This document shows, piece after piece, positions 43,896-54,633 of a DNA stretch of 64,000 nucleotides. The stretch is from Terripilifer sp031921685. Its GTDB lineage: Bacteria; Pseudomonadota; Alphaproteobacteria; Rhizobiales; Beijerinckiaceae. Location: positions 930,001 through 994,000 of the forward strand of contig NZ_JAPDHU010000002.1 in the NCBI RefSeq assembly GCF_031921685.1, given 5' to 3'. Positions within the stretch are counted from its first letter, which is position 1, and each line of letters starts with the position of its first letter. The notes beneath the pieces were generated by a model. That model saw only the letters and a list, made by a program, of their open reading frames with translations, was not told where the DNA came from and made no database searches. The translations under genes were made by a program, and so were the position numbers.

Positions 43896-44858
43896 TCAAT
43901 CCGCCTTGATGTTCGCCTCGCGCACGACTCGCGCCCAAAGAGCGACCTCGTTGGCATAGGCTTCCGAGAACCTGGCGCGGTCCAATTTGCTCGGCCGGGC
44001 ACTGCGCTCACGGATGTAACGCTGCATCTCTTCCGATTGCACGGCGTTGATGAAAGCCTTTTCGAGAAGCGCCGCCACGTCAGCCGGCACCTTCTTTGGG
44101 CGGAACACGGCGAACCAACTGGTGATGTCGAAGTCGGGCATGCCCAATTCGCTGACGGTTGGAATATCCGGGAAACCTTCGACGCGTGTATCGCCGGTGA
44201 CGGCCAGTCCCTTCACGCCGCCGGAGGTGATGTGCTGGGAAAGATTGGCGAGGTCGAGGACGATGAAGTCGCTCTCGCCGCTGATCACCGCCGTCGCGGC
44301 GGGCGCCGCGCCCTGATAGGAGATCACCTGGAAATCGATGCCGGTTTTCAAGCCGAACAGCGCCACAGCGAGCTGGGAAGACGTGCCGGACGAAGCCGCG
44401 TTGAGCTTGCCCGGGTTTTTCTTGGCGTAGGCGACGAGGTCTTGCAGGCTGTTCAACCCGAGCTTCGGGTTGACGCCGACGGTGAAGGGCATGCTCATGA
44501 TCTGCCCGACTGGTTCGAGATCGGCCAAGGGATCATAGGGCGCCTTGCGCAAGCTCGGATTCATGACGAGGCCCTGCGCGTCGATGAGCAGCGTATAACC
44601 GTCGGGCGTGGCTTTCGCGACGCTCTCTGCCGCGATCATGCCAAAGCCGCCCGGCTTGTTTTCGACCACGACCGGCTTGCCCAATTGCGAGGCCAGGGAT
44701 TTGGCGATCATGCGTCCGGAAATATCGACCACGCCGCCGGCGGCGAACGGCACCACCAGCTTGATCGGGCGATCCGGAAAATTCTGCGCCTGGGCCGACA
44801 GCGGCAGACAGAGGGCGGCGGATAGGATGGCGGCACAGACGGCGTGAATGAACTTCAT
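43896..44858 (-). CDS. tctC: tripartite tricarboxylate transporter substrate-binding protein TctC
   Basis: A 320-residue periplasmic receptor of the Bug/TctC family. The signal peptide ends near SAQAQNF. Then come PDRPIKLVVPFAAGGVVDISGRMIA and GKPVVVENKPGGFGMIAAESVAKATPDGYTLL, and DIPTVSELGMPDFD in the second lobe. It is first in a tctCBA operon. AT-rich promoter sequence lies upstream on the minus strand, including the 11-base motif shared with the hmu promoter region. Confidence 0.94.
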   Translation of the reverse strand: MKFIHAVCAAILSAALCLPLSAQAQNFPDRPIKLVVPFAAGGVVDISGRMIAKSLASQLGKPVVVENKPGGFGMIAAESVAKATPDGYTLLIDAQGLVMNPSLRKAPYDPLADLEPVGQIMSMPFTVGVNPKLGLNSLQDLVAYAKKNPGKLNAASSGTSSQLAVALFGLKTGIDFQVISYQGAAPAATAVISGESDFIVLDLANLSQHITSGGVKGLAVTGDTRVEGFPDIPTVSELGMPDFDITSWFAVFRPKKVPADVAALLEKAFINAVQSEEMQRYIRERSARPSKLDRARFSEAYANEVALWARVVREANIKAD

Positions 44859-45488
44859 TGGGGGCTCCTCCCTGTAAGGCGCCCCGGTCTGCTAGCTCAC
44901 CAAACTGATAAAATCAATAACCCATATCTTTAGCTTATACGAATTCCAACCGCAAAAATCCGCTATTTTTCAAGATATTCGGCCCTCGCAATGACTTAGC
45001 ACCTTCACGGCAAGTCCGATTCGACGGCGACGCCCTTAGGTCAGATCAATGACAGGGGAATGATGGTCGGACGGCAATTGGCCTCTAAGTTAGGTAACAA
45101 ACGGACCTCAGGACCACGGCTCCATGTTTGGCTGTGTCGATCCCAACATTCATCAACGATACGAATTGTGCCGCACACGCAGGCTTCTATCAGACAGCCT
45201 TGCATCTTTCGTCGGAGAGATTCCCCGGAATGCGAATATTTTGTGTCGCGGAACTGCGTAGAGCAAAATAATTATTGTGGACAGATGGCGGAATCCAAAG
45301 GGGCCTGCTACACTCATGTTTCGTAGGCGCGGCAGGTCCGGTTTTGACAACACATTTTCGCGGTCACTTCGTTGACCCGCATGATGCAGAACCAGCGGTT
45401 CGAAACACCCGTTTCGACCGAGCGTCGGCTCGCGCGCTTACGAAATTACAGGCTGGCGGCCTGTTTGGCGGAGACTGACGAGAACACG
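44859..45488. other. 630-base intergenic region: tctC promoter and long cold-shock gene leader
   Basis: No convincing gene is visible. The left 130 bases are AT-rich and should hold the tctC promoter, including TTATACGAATT at 44935-44945. A TTGACA hexamer at 45344-45349 could be the -35 of the cold-shock gene, but the matching -10 is not obvious. Short open frames (45060-45326, 45275-45478) have no family character. The leader of the cold-shock gene is probably over 100 bases, as in many cold-shock mRNAs. Confidence 0.5.
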
Positions 45489-46175
45489 ATGAGCAAAGGT
45501 AAGGATTTTAGACCCAGGCGGCGGGGCTTTGACGATGACGGACCGATGGATTTTCCGCCGATGCGTCAGCCGAGATCACAGTTCGGCGGCGGCTCGCCGT
45601 TCCCGCCCCCGGACTTCGGTGGCGTAGCTCCCCCGACAGTCGACGCCACTGTGAAATGGTTCAAGGGCGACAAGGGCTTTGGTTTCGTCGAGCTCGGCAA
45701 CGGGTCCGGCGATGCGTTTCTGCATATCGGCCAGCTCCAACAGGCCGGTTATGAGACCGTGCCTCCGGGCGCCAAGCTGAAAGTAACGACCGCGCAAGGC
45801 GCCAAGGGCATGCAAGTGACCCGCGTACTTGAGGTCGATCTGTCCACCGCGGATACGTCCCCGCGTCCGGCCCGTTCGTTCGACGGTCCGCGTGGCGGTG
45901 GCGGAGACCGTGGCGGCGGTGGTGGTGGCTTCGGCGGCCAACGCCGCGGTCCCGATCCGTCGACGGCAGTGGAACTCGGCGGCAAGGTCAAGTGGTTCGA
46001 CATGACCAAGGGCTTCGGCTTCGTCGCCAGTGATGACGGCGGCAAGGATGTGTTCGTTCACATCTCGACCCTGCGTCCGGCCGGCATCACCCAGTTGGTC
46101 GAAGGCCAGGCGGTGACCATGCGTGTGGTCGAAACGCCGAAGGGCCGTGAAGCTGTGTCGATCGGTCTCGCCTGA
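45489..46175 (+). CDS. double cold-shock-domain protein
   Basis: A 228-residue nucleic-acid-binding protein with two cold-shock domains. The first is near residues 52-115 (ATVKWFKGDKGFGFVELGNGSGDAFLH). The second is near residues 160-226 (GKVKWFDMTKGFGFVASDDGGKDVFVHIS). A Gly/Arg-rich linker lies between them. RNP1-type KGFGFV is present in both. Two-domain CSD proteins are typical of alphaproteobacteria and act on RNA or as transcription antiterminators. ATG 45489 begins a basic N-terminus; no strong ribosome site is visible, consistent with structure-controlled translation. A strong terminator follows. Confidence 0.9.
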   Translation: MSKGKDFRPRRRGFDDDGPMDFPPMRQPRSQFGGGSPFPPPDFGGVAPPTVDATVKWFKGDKGFGFVELGNGSGDAFLHIGQLQQAGYETVPPGAKLKVTTAQGAKGMQVTRVLEVDLSTADTSPRPARSFDGPRGGGGDRGGGGGGFGGQRRGPDPSTAVELGGKVKWFDMTKGFGFVASDDGGKDVFVHISTLRPAGITQLVEGQAVTMRVVETPKGREAVSIGLA

Positions 46176-46200
46176 TCACTTGAGGCTTCGATTAAATTCA

Positions 46201-46231
46201 ACGCGCCGCACTTGCCCTGCGGCGCGTTTTG
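46201..46231 (+). terminator. intrinsic terminator after the cold-shock gene
   Basis: A perfect 10-bp stem, ACGCGCCGCA and TGCGGCGCGT around a seven-base loop, is followed by TTTGCTTT. It lies 25 bases past the stop. Confidence 0.88.
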
Positions 46232-46270
46232 CTTTGAGAAGAGCGCACGGTCAAAGCACAAGTGCCTCGC

Positions 46271-47107
46271 ATGAAACCCTCGCGTGACATCGCCGATCTC
46301 CTTGCCATCATGGCGCAGCTCCGCAATCCCGATGGCGGCTGCCCTTGGGATCTGGAACAAGACTTCGCCTCGATCGCGCCCTACACGATCGAGGAAGCCT
46401 ATGAAGTCGCCGACGCGATCGAACGCGGCGACCTCGCAGATCTGAAGGACGAACTCGGCGACTTGCTGCTGCAGGTGGTGTTCCACGCCCGCATGGCCGA
46501 AGAACGCGGCGCCTTCGACTTTCCCGCCGTGGTCGAAGCCATCACCGCCAAAATGATCCGCCGCCATCCGCATGTCTTCGGCGCCGCGCGCGACCTGCCG
46601 CCCGACGAAGTCAAGAAACTTTGGTCGGAGATCAAGGCCGAGGAAAAAGCTCTGCGGGCGCGCGAACGCGCCGCCGCCGGTCTTGCGTCGGAGGTTAAAC
46701 CGGCCAGCGTTCTCGACGGCGTACCGACACCCCTGCCCGCGCTGACCCGCGCGCTCAAATTACAACAGAAGGCCGGTGCCGTCGGCTTCGATTGGAACGA
46801 CGCGCGCCAGGTGCTCGCCAAGATCCGCGAGGAATGCGACGAGATCGACGCCGAGCTAGATGGTGGCGACGCCTCTGCGATTGCGGCTGAGATCGGCGAT
46901 CTTCTGTTCGCCGTCGTCAATCTGGCCCACCACGCCGATGCCGACCCGGAAGCGTCGCTGCGGACGACCAACGCCAAATTCGCCCGCCGCTTCGCTTTCA
47001 TCGAAGCCGCCTTGCACGATCAAGGGCGCAAGCCCACCGATGCCACGCTCGAAGAAATGGACGCGCTCTGGAATGCCGCCAAGGCCGCCGAGCGGGCGGG
47101 TTCGTGA
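46271..47107 (+). CDS. mazG: nucleoside triphosphate pyrophosphohydrolase MazG
   Basis: A 278-residue enzyme that hydrolyses NTPs to NMP and pyrophosphate, a house-cleaning and stringent-response-related activity. Two MazG domains are visible: the N-terminal GGCPWDLEQDFASIAPYTIEEAYEV...DLKDELGDLLLQVVFH and the C-terminal EECDEIDAEL...AEIGDLLFAVVNLAHH. Start is ATG 46271, or GTG 46262. In related genomes mazG usually follows hflX on the same strand. Here it is on the opposite strand, 6 kb from hflX. Confidence 0.93.
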   Translation: MKPSRDIADLLAIMAQLRNPDGGCPWDLEQDFASIAPYTIEEAYEVADAIERGDLADLKDELGDLLLQVVFHARMAEERGAFDFPAVVEAITAKMIRRHPHVFGAARDLPPDEVKKLWSEIKAEEKALRARERAAAGLASEVKPASVLDGVPTPLPALTRALKLQQKAGAVGFDWNDARQVLAKIREECDEIDAELDGGDASAIAAEIGDLLFAVVNLAHHADADPEASLRTTNAKFARRFAFIEAALHDQGRKPTDATLEEMDALWNAAKAAERAGS

Positions 47108-47451
47108 GCCGTAGTATCAAGTCCACCGATCAAACCGGCCGCTTTTGGTTCGGCCTCTACATCGCCACCATGATCGCGATCGGAATTCTCTTCGGCCTTC
47201 TCTGGTACATGTCCCCCTTCGCGCTCGGGTTCGCGCAATGGCCCGCTGACCCGCTGAAAAAACGTTGGGCCATGCTGCTGTACCAGGCGTCCTTTTACGC
47301 CGGCATTCCGATGCTTCTGCTCGCGCCCCTTGTGGCAATGGGGCTGAATGCCAAGGGCTTTCGCCGAACCGCCATCGTTCTTCCGCTGGCATCGCTCCTC
47401 GTCTTTTCCGCTTCCGCAATGCTCGTTCTGAGTTTGCTCAATCCCGCCTGA
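47104..47451 (+). CDS. small membrane protein, unknown function
   Basis: A 115-residue protein with three hydrophobic stretches, roughly residues 15-45, 58-82 and 90-112. It starts with GTG overlapping the mazG stop (GTGA), so it is coupled to mazG. I recognise no domain. Confidence 0.65.
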   Translation: MSRSIKSTDQTGRFWFGLYIATMIAIGILFGLLWYMSPFALGFAQWPADPLKKRWAMLLYQASFYAGIPMLLLAPLVAMGLNAKGFRRTAIVLPLASLLVFSASAMLVLSLLNPA

Positions 47452-47488
47452 GCGAAGGCTCCAGGCCGCTCCATAAACGTACTCGTTG

Positions 47489-47512
47489 ACTAGTTCGTTC
47501 GAACGAACTAGT
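47489..47512. promoter_or_regulatory. 24-bp perfect palindrome, probable TetR operator
   Basis: Half-sites ACTAGTTCGTTC and GAACGAACTAGT join without a spacer. The palindrome ends eight bases before the ATG of the TetR gene. Perfect symmetry of this length directly before a TetR-family gene strongly suggests an autoregulatory operator that also controls the efflux operon. Confidence 0.85.
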
Positions 47513-47520
47513 AGTCAGGC

Positions 47521-48195
47521 ATGAGCAAGACGCCCCAAAAGCCGAAACAGCCTCTCCCCGCCCCAACGAACGATCGACTGTTGGAGACGGCCGTTGATCT
47601 TTTCGGTCGGAAGGGCCTCGAAGGGGTCAGCACCCGCGCCTTGGCCGCAGTTGCGGGCACCGCCATGTCGTCGATCACCTATCACTATGGCGGCAAGGAA
47701 GGGCTCTATCTCGCCACCGCCCGGCACATTGCCGAAAAGATCGAGAGCGGTCTGGGTCCGGCCCTCGCTCTCCTTCCCTCGATCGACAAGATCAAGCCCG
47801 AAGAAGCCCTCCCCCATATCCTCACCGTGGTCGACGGCATGCTCGGCCTGATGCTCAACCCACAGAGCGCGGCCTGGGCGCGCTTCATCGTGCGCGAGCA
47901 GATGGAGCCGACCGAAGCCTTTCAAATTCTCTATCGGCACATCTTCGATCGGGTCGCTGGCCGTGTGATCGCGCTTGTCGAGCACTACGGCAATGGCCGC
48001 TGGAGCCGGGAAGACGCGCGTCTCAAGGTGGTCAGCATTCTCGGTCAGATCGTTGTCTTCCGCGTCGCGCGCGCCACCGCGCTGCGCTTCATGGAATGGG
48101 ACGACATTGATCCTGTTCACGCTGCGAAAATCCGCCGCGCGGTTCATGCCCACTGCCGGGCAATCCTCTCCTGCAACATCGCGGACCTGCCATGA
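47521..48195 (+). CDS. TetR family regulator, CecR (YbiH)-like
   Basis: A 224-residue repressor. The helix-turn-helix (LLETAVDLFGRKGLEGVSTRALAAVAGTAMSSITYHYGGKEGLYLAT) is followed by a CecR-type C-terminal domain (AARFIVREQMEPTEAF-like ARFIVREQMEPTEAFQILY). In E. coli, cecR stands before ybhGFSR and represses that exporter; gene order here is the same. The start lies right next to a 24-bp palindrome, so it is probably autoregulated. Inducers are likely to be antibiotics or other xenobiotics, by analogy. Confidence 0.9.
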   Translation: MSKTPQKPKQPLPAPTNDRLLETAVDLFGRKGLEGVSTRALAAVAGTAMSSITYHYGGKEGLYLATARHIAEKIESGLGPALALLPSIDKIKPEEALPHILTVVDGMLGLMLNPQSAAWARFIVREQMEPTEAFQILYRHIFDRVAGRVIALVEHYGNGRWSREDARLKVVSILGQIVVFRVARATALRFMEWDDIDPVHAAKIRRAVHAHCRAILSCNIADLP

Positions 48196-48205
48196 GGACC
48201 TTGCC

Positions 48206-49207
48206 ATGAGAACACGGCTCATCATCCTCGTGCTGCTCGCGGCGCTGGCCATCGCCGCCTATGTCACCCACGGGTTCGGCTTCCTGGCGCCGCAGGCAGG
48301 CGGTCCTCTTACCCTTTACGGCAATGTCGATATCCGCTCCGTCGATCTCGGCTTCCGCGTGCCCGGCCGCATCGCCGCCATGCCGGTGGAGGAAGGCGCG
48401 CATGTGGAAGCGGGAACCGTTCTGGCGCAACTCGATCCCAAGCCGCTGACCGATGCGCTGAATGCCGCGCAAGCGCAGGTCGATGTCGCCGGTGCCGAAC
48501 GCGACAAGCGCCGCGCCGGTAATCGGCCGCAGGACATCGCCCAGGCGGAAGCGAGCGTCGCCGAACGACGTGCTTCGCTGGTGCAGACCCGCCAGGATTT
48601 CGAACGCCGCTCGCAGCTCTTCAAGACAGGCACGGTCAGCCAGGCGCAATACGATCTCTCGGAAGCGCAATTCAAAGCCGACCAAGCCCGCCTAGCCGCC
48701 GCCGAACAGTCGCTGTCGCTGATGCGCGCTGGTTTCCGGAAGGAAGATGTCGCTTCGGCAGAGGCGCAATATGCCGCCGCCGTCGCACAGCGCGACAAGG
48801 CGCAGACCGATCTCGCCGATACGACACTCAAGGCTCCGTCCTCAGGCACGATCCTGACGCGGGCGCGCGAACCGGGCGCCATCGTTCAGATGGGCGAATC
48901 CGTTTTCACCCTCACCATCGATCGGCCATTGCGCGTGCGCGCCTATGTGTCGGAACCCGATCTCGGCCGCATCTCACCCGGCATGGAGGCGCGGGTGAAA
49001 AGCGATAGCAATCCGAAGCTCTATCGCGGCACCATCGGCTTCATCTCGCCGACGGCGGAGTTCACACCGAAATCGGTGCAGACCGAAAGCCTGCGCACCG
49101 ACCTTGTCTACCGCCTGCGCATCATCATCACCGATCCCGACGATGCCCTGCGCCAGGGCCAACCCGTCACCGTCACCATTCCGGATGCGCGGCCGGCAGG
49201 TCGGTAA
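48206..49207 (+). CDS. ybhG: HlyD-family membrane fusion protein, YbhG-like
   Basis: A 333-residue periplasmic adaptor anchored by one N-terminal membrane helix (LIILVLLAALAIAAYVTHG). It has split biotinyl-lipoyl parts (LGFRVPGRIAAMPVEEGAHVEAG; TTLKAPSSGTILTRAREPGAIV) around a long alpha-helical hairpin rich in Ala, Gln and Glu. It would link the ABC exporter encoded downstream to an outer-membrane channel. ATG 48206 has GAGGA eight bases upstream, ten bases after the TetR stop. Confidence 0.9.
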   Translation: MRTRLIILVLLAALAIAAYVTHGFGFLAPQAGGPLTLYGNVDIRSVDLGFRVPGRIAAMPVEEGAHVEAGTVLAQLDPKPLTDALNAAQAQVDVAGAERDKRRAGNRPQDIAQAEASVAERRASLVQTRQDFERRSQLFKTGTVSQAQYDLSEAQFKADQARLAAAEQSLSLMRAGFRKEDVASAEAQYAAAVAQRDKAQTDLADTTLKAPSSGTILTRAREPGAIVQMGESVFTLTIDRPLRVRAYVSEPDLGRISPGMEARVKSDSNPKLYRGTIGFISPTAEFTPKSVQTESLRTDLVYRLRIIITDPDDALRQGQPVTVTIPDARPAGR

Positions 49208-49223
49208 GATGGAGGCCCATGAC

Positions 49224-50950
<1,727 letters not shown>

Positions 50951-50951
<1 letters not shown>

Positions 50952-52078
50952 TGAGCGCCTTCAACCGGCAACGCTTCATCGCGCTCCTCGTCAAGGAAAC
51001 GCTGCAGATCGTACGCGATCCCTCGACCTTTCTCATCGCCTTCGTGTTGCCGATGATCCTGCTGTTTCTTTTCGGCTACGGCGTCTCGCTCGATACCACG
51101 CGGATCAAGATCGGTCTTGCCTTGCAGGATACCGGCGCCCAGGCCCGCAGCCTCGCCACCGCTTATGAACGTTCCACCTGGTTCGATGTTACAGGCAGTC
51201 GCGATGTCACCTCGCTGAAGGCCGATCTTGTCGCCGGCAACATTCGCGGCATCATCGTCATTCCGCCCGACTTTGGCCGCCGCCTCGACAGTCGCGGCGA
51301 TCCAGCCTCGATCCAGGTCATCACCGACGGCTCGATGCCGAATACCGCGGGCTTCGTCGCCGCTTATGCCGAGGGCATCCGCGCCAGTTGGGCAGCGGGC
51401 CTTGCGGACGAACGCGGCGTGCAGCCGCTCCCGCCGATCAGCCTCGCCCAGCGCTTCTGGTTCAACCCGGAATTAACCAGCCGCTATTTCCTGGTGCCGG
51501 GCTCGATCGCCATCGTCATGACGATGATCGGCACGCTGCTGACCGCCCTGGTCGTCGCGCGCGAATGGGAACGCGGCACGATGGAGGCACTCCTGGCGAC
51601 TCCCATCGGCATGGCCGAGTTTCTGGCCACCAAGGTCATTCCCTATTTCATTCTCGGTCTGTGCTCGATGACCATCTGCACGCTGATCGCGATCTTCATT
51701 TTCGGCGTACCGTTTCTCGGCTCTGCTCTGGCCTTGCTCGCCATCGCCTCAGCCTTTCTGGTGCCGGCACTCGGCCAAGGGCTGCTCATTTCCGCCGTCA
51801 CCAAGAACCAGTTCGTCGCCAGTCAGGTCGCGCTTCTCTCGGCCTTCCTGCCGGCCATGCTGCTGTCGGGTTTCCTGTTCGAAATCTCGTCTATGCCGCG
51901 CATCATCCAGTTCATCACCTATGTCGTGCCGGCGCGCTATGTCATTCCGCCCTTGCAGACGGTGTTCGCGGTCGGCGATCTCTGGGGGCTGTTCCTGCGC
52001 AATATCGCGGTCCTGCTCGGCTTCGGGGCTTTCTTCTTCCTGCTCGCCATCCGCGCGACCCGCCGGAGGATTGCCTGA
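50951..52078 (+). CDS. ybhS: ABC-2 type exporter permease, YbhS-like
   Basis: A 375-residue ABC2_membrane_3 permease. One membrane helix near the N-terminus (FLIAFVLPMILLFLFGYGV) is followed by a periplasmic domain, then five membrane helices with REWERGTMEALLATPIGMAEFLATK. The start overlaps the ybhF stop (TGATG). Length and position match YbhS. Confidence 0.92.
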
Positions 52079-53181
52079 TGTGGGGCCGCATTTATGCGCT
52101 CATCGTCAAGGAAATGTGGGCGATCCTGCGCGATCCCAGAGCCCGCGTCATTCTGGTGGTGCCACCGCTCGTGCAATTATTTGTTCTCGGCTTCGCCACC
52201 ACGCTGGAAGTCAAGAACATCGACGTTGGCGTCTACAATCGCGACAGCGGTGCATGGAGTACGGAATTCGTACAGCGGCTCTCTGGCAGCCCCAACATTC
52301 GCGGCCTCGTCTGGATCCGCTCGCCGAAAGAATTGCGGAGCGCCATCGACAATCAGCGCGTCATCGTCGCCGTCTCGATCGATCAACGGTTCAGCGCCGA
52401 TATCGAAGCCGGCCGTCCTGTGACCATTCAAGCCATTTTCGACGGCCGTCGCTCCAATGCCGCGCAGATCGTCTCCGGTTATATCGAGCGCATCGCCGGC
52501 GAAATGGGCGCTTCGCTGGCGCCAGCCACCGCCAGCCGACGTTCACAGTCCGTCCTCACCAACTGGTTCAATCCGAACCTCGACTATCTATGGTTCACCA
52601 TGCCGGCGCTGATCGTCATCATCAGCACCGTCTCCGGTCTTGGCATCACGGCGCTATCTGTGGCGCGCGAGCGGGAACTCGGCACGTTCGACCAGCTCAT
52701 GGTTTCGCCGTTGCGTGTCCATGAAATCCTGATCGGCAAAATGGTGCCGCCATTCCTCGTCGGCCTGTTCAACGCCTCGCTTTATCTGATCCTGATCCCC
52801 TTTGCCTTCGGCGTGCCGCTGACAGGCTCGATCACTTTGTTCTATCTGGCGCTCACCTTTTATCTGCTGGCACTTGTCGGCGTCGGCATGTTGGTCTCGT
52901 CTTTGGCGCAGACGCAGCAGCAGGCTTTTCTCGGCGTATTCCTGGTGACGGTGCCGGCGACTTTGCTGTCGGGCTATGCCAGCCCGGTCGACAACATGCC
53001 GGGCTGGTTGCAGATCTTGGCACAGGCCAATCCGCCGAAACATTTTCTCATCGTCAGTGAAGGCGTTTTTCTCAAAGCCATGCCGGCATTGGATGTCCTG
53101 TCCAATACCTGGCCATTGGTCATCATCGCCTCGGTGACTTTAACCGCTTCGGCCATTCTGTTCCGGGCGCGGATGGAGTGA
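52078..53181 (+). CDS. ybhR: ABC-2 type exporter permease, YbhR-like
   Basis: A 367-residue second permease of the same class, with an N-terminal helix (ILVVPPLVQLFVLGFATTLEVKN), a periplasmic domain and RERELGTFDQLMVSPLRVHEILIGK before the last helices. It overlaps ybhS by one base and pairs with it to form the heterodimeric channel. It ends one base before the convergent hflX stop. Confidence 0.92.
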   Translation: MWGRIYALIVKEMWAILRDPRARVILVVPPLVQLFVLGFATTLEVKNIDVGVYNRDSGAWSTEFVQRLSGSPNIRGLVWIRSPKELRSAIDNQRVIVAVSIDQRFSADIEAGRPVTIQAIFDGRRSNAAQIVSGYIERIAGEMGASLAPATASRRSQSVLTNWFNPNLDYLWFTMPALIVIISTVSGLGITALSVARERELGTFDQLMVSPLRVHEILIGKMVPPFLVGLFNASLYLILIPFAFGVPLTGSITLFYLALTFYLLALVGVGMLVSSLAQTQQQAFLGVFLVTVPATLLSGYASPVDNMPGWLQILAQANPPKHFLIVSEGVFLKAMPALDVLSNTWPLVIIASVTLTASAILFRARME

Positions 53182-53182
53182 A

Positions 53183-54532
53183 TTATTCGGCGGCCGGTCG
53201 ACGACGGCTTTGCTTGGCCGTTTGGGCCACCCGGCGCGCCTGCGGCAAGCGACGCTCCAATCGCTCGATCATGTCAGGCGCCACGCGCAATCTGAAATGC
53301 ACGCCGCCGTCCTCGTCCGTATCGCGCGACAGCACTTGCATATTGTCGTAGAGCCAGCCGAGCTGATCTTGTTCCTGCGGCCCAAGGCGCAATTCGAAGG
53401 TGACATGATCGCGCGACAACCGCGCCTCGATGCCACTCAAGAGATCCTCGACCCCTTCCCCGGTTAGAGCCGAGACCACGAAGGGCCGCTCCTCCACGGG
53501 GCGACGCGAGACGCTGGTGCGCAGAGCCTCCGCCTGCGAGGGATCGAGCAGATCGATCTTGTTCCAGACCTCTACGAAATGGCCGTCGTTGGGATCGATA
53601 CCCAGGTCGCGCAACACCTGTTCCACGTCGCCGCTCTGCGCCTCGGTGTCTTCGTGAGAAAGGTCGCGCACATGCAACACCAGATCGGCTTCCACCACTT
53701 CTTCGAGCGTGGCGCGGAAGGCGGTGACGAGCTGCGTCGGCAGATCGGAAATGAAACCGACCGTGTCGGACAGCATGATCTTCTCGCCATGCGGCAAGGC
53801 AACAGCCCGCAAGGTCGGATCGAGCGTCGCAAACAGCATGTCCTTGGCGAGCACTTCGGCCCGCGTCAGGCGATTGAACAGGGTCGATTTGCCGGCATTG
53901 GTATAGCCGACGAGCGCCACCACCGGATAAGGCACGGCCTGACGCTTGGCGCGATGCAGGCCGCGCGTCTTCTTCACGCCTTCGAGATCGCGTTCGATCT
54001 TGAGGATGCGTTCCTGGATGAGCCGACGGTCGGCCTCGATCTGGGTTTCGCCGGGACCGCCGAGGAAGCCGAAGCCGCCGCGCTGACGTTCCAAGTGGGT
54101 CCAGGACCGCACCAGGCGAGAGCGTTGATAGGCGAGATGCGCCAACTCGACCTGCAACGCGCCTTCGCGCGTGCGGGCCCGGCGGCCAAAGATTTCCAGG
54201 ATCAGACCCGTCCGGTCGATGACCTTGGCGTGCAGTTCCTTTTCGAGGTTGCGCTGCTGCACCGGCGACAAGGCGCAGTCGACGATGACGATCTCGACAT
54301 CCTGGTCTTTGACCAGCGCCGCGAATTCCTCGACCTTGCCAACACCGATATAAGTGGCCGGACGCAGCTTCGACAGCATGGCGATTTCGGCCGCGACCAC
54401 ATCAAGGTCGATGGCGCGCGCAAGACCGGCCGCCTCGTCCAAACGCGCCGCCGGCGACCGCCCGGAAGGCGGCCGCACGCCAGTCGCTGGATCGAAGGCG
54501 ACTTTTCGCTCGGTCAGGTAAGGGCCGATCAC
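53183..54532 (-). CDS. hflX: GTPase HflX
   Basis: A 449-residue ribosome-associated GTPase that splits or rescues ribosomes under stress. The N-terminal HflX domain has LRPATYIGVGKVEEFA, a coiled region RQRGGFGFLGGPGETQIEADRR, and a G-domain with GYTNAGKSTLFNRL, DTVGFI and NKID. GTG 54532 begins at VIGPYL, already inside the first conserved strand. In-frame codons upstream (VETKHRDPDAPTRAL) resemble the usual family start, but no ATG, GTG or TTG occurs in any frame between the hfq stop and this GTG. The start is therefore unsure. It is cotranscribed with hfq. Confidence 0.93.
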   Translation of the reverse strand: MIGPYLTERKVAFDPATGVRPPSGRSPAARLDEAAGLARAIDLDVVAAEIAMLSKLRPATYIGVGKVEEFAALVKDQDVEIVIVDCALSPVQQRNLEKELHAKVIDRTGLILEIFGRRARTREGALQVELAHLAYQRSRLVRSWTHLERQRGGFGFLGGPGETQIEADRRLIQERILKIERDLEGVKKTRGLHRAKRQAVPYPVVALVGYTNAGKSTLFNRLTRAEVLAKDMLFATLDPTLRAVALPHGEKIMLSDTVGFISDLPTQLVTAFRATLEEVVEADLVLHVRDLSHEDTEAQSGDVEQVLRDLGIDPNDGHFVEVWNKIDLLDPSQAEALRTSVSRRPVEERPFVVSALTGEGVEDLLSGIEARLSRDHVTFELRLGPQEQDQLGWLYDNMQVLSRDTDEDGGVHFRLRVAPDMIERLERRLPQARRVAQTAKQSRRRPAAE

Positions 54533-54633
54533 CAGGGCGCGGGTTGGCGCGTCGGGATCTCGGTGCTTGGTCTCGACGTTCGTATTGGACCCGAACGTGA
54601 CCCTTTGTAACTCCGATTGAACTCGCTTCAGGA

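Noticed and set aside
45060..45326. 88-codon open frame in the gap before the cold-shock gene
   Set aside because: No ribosome site, cysteine- and arginine-rich random-looking product, and no recognisable family.
51388..52077. In-frame extension upstream of the YbhR-like start
   Set aside because: It overlaps the YbhS-like permease in another frame, and the protein matches YbhR in length only from ATG 52078.
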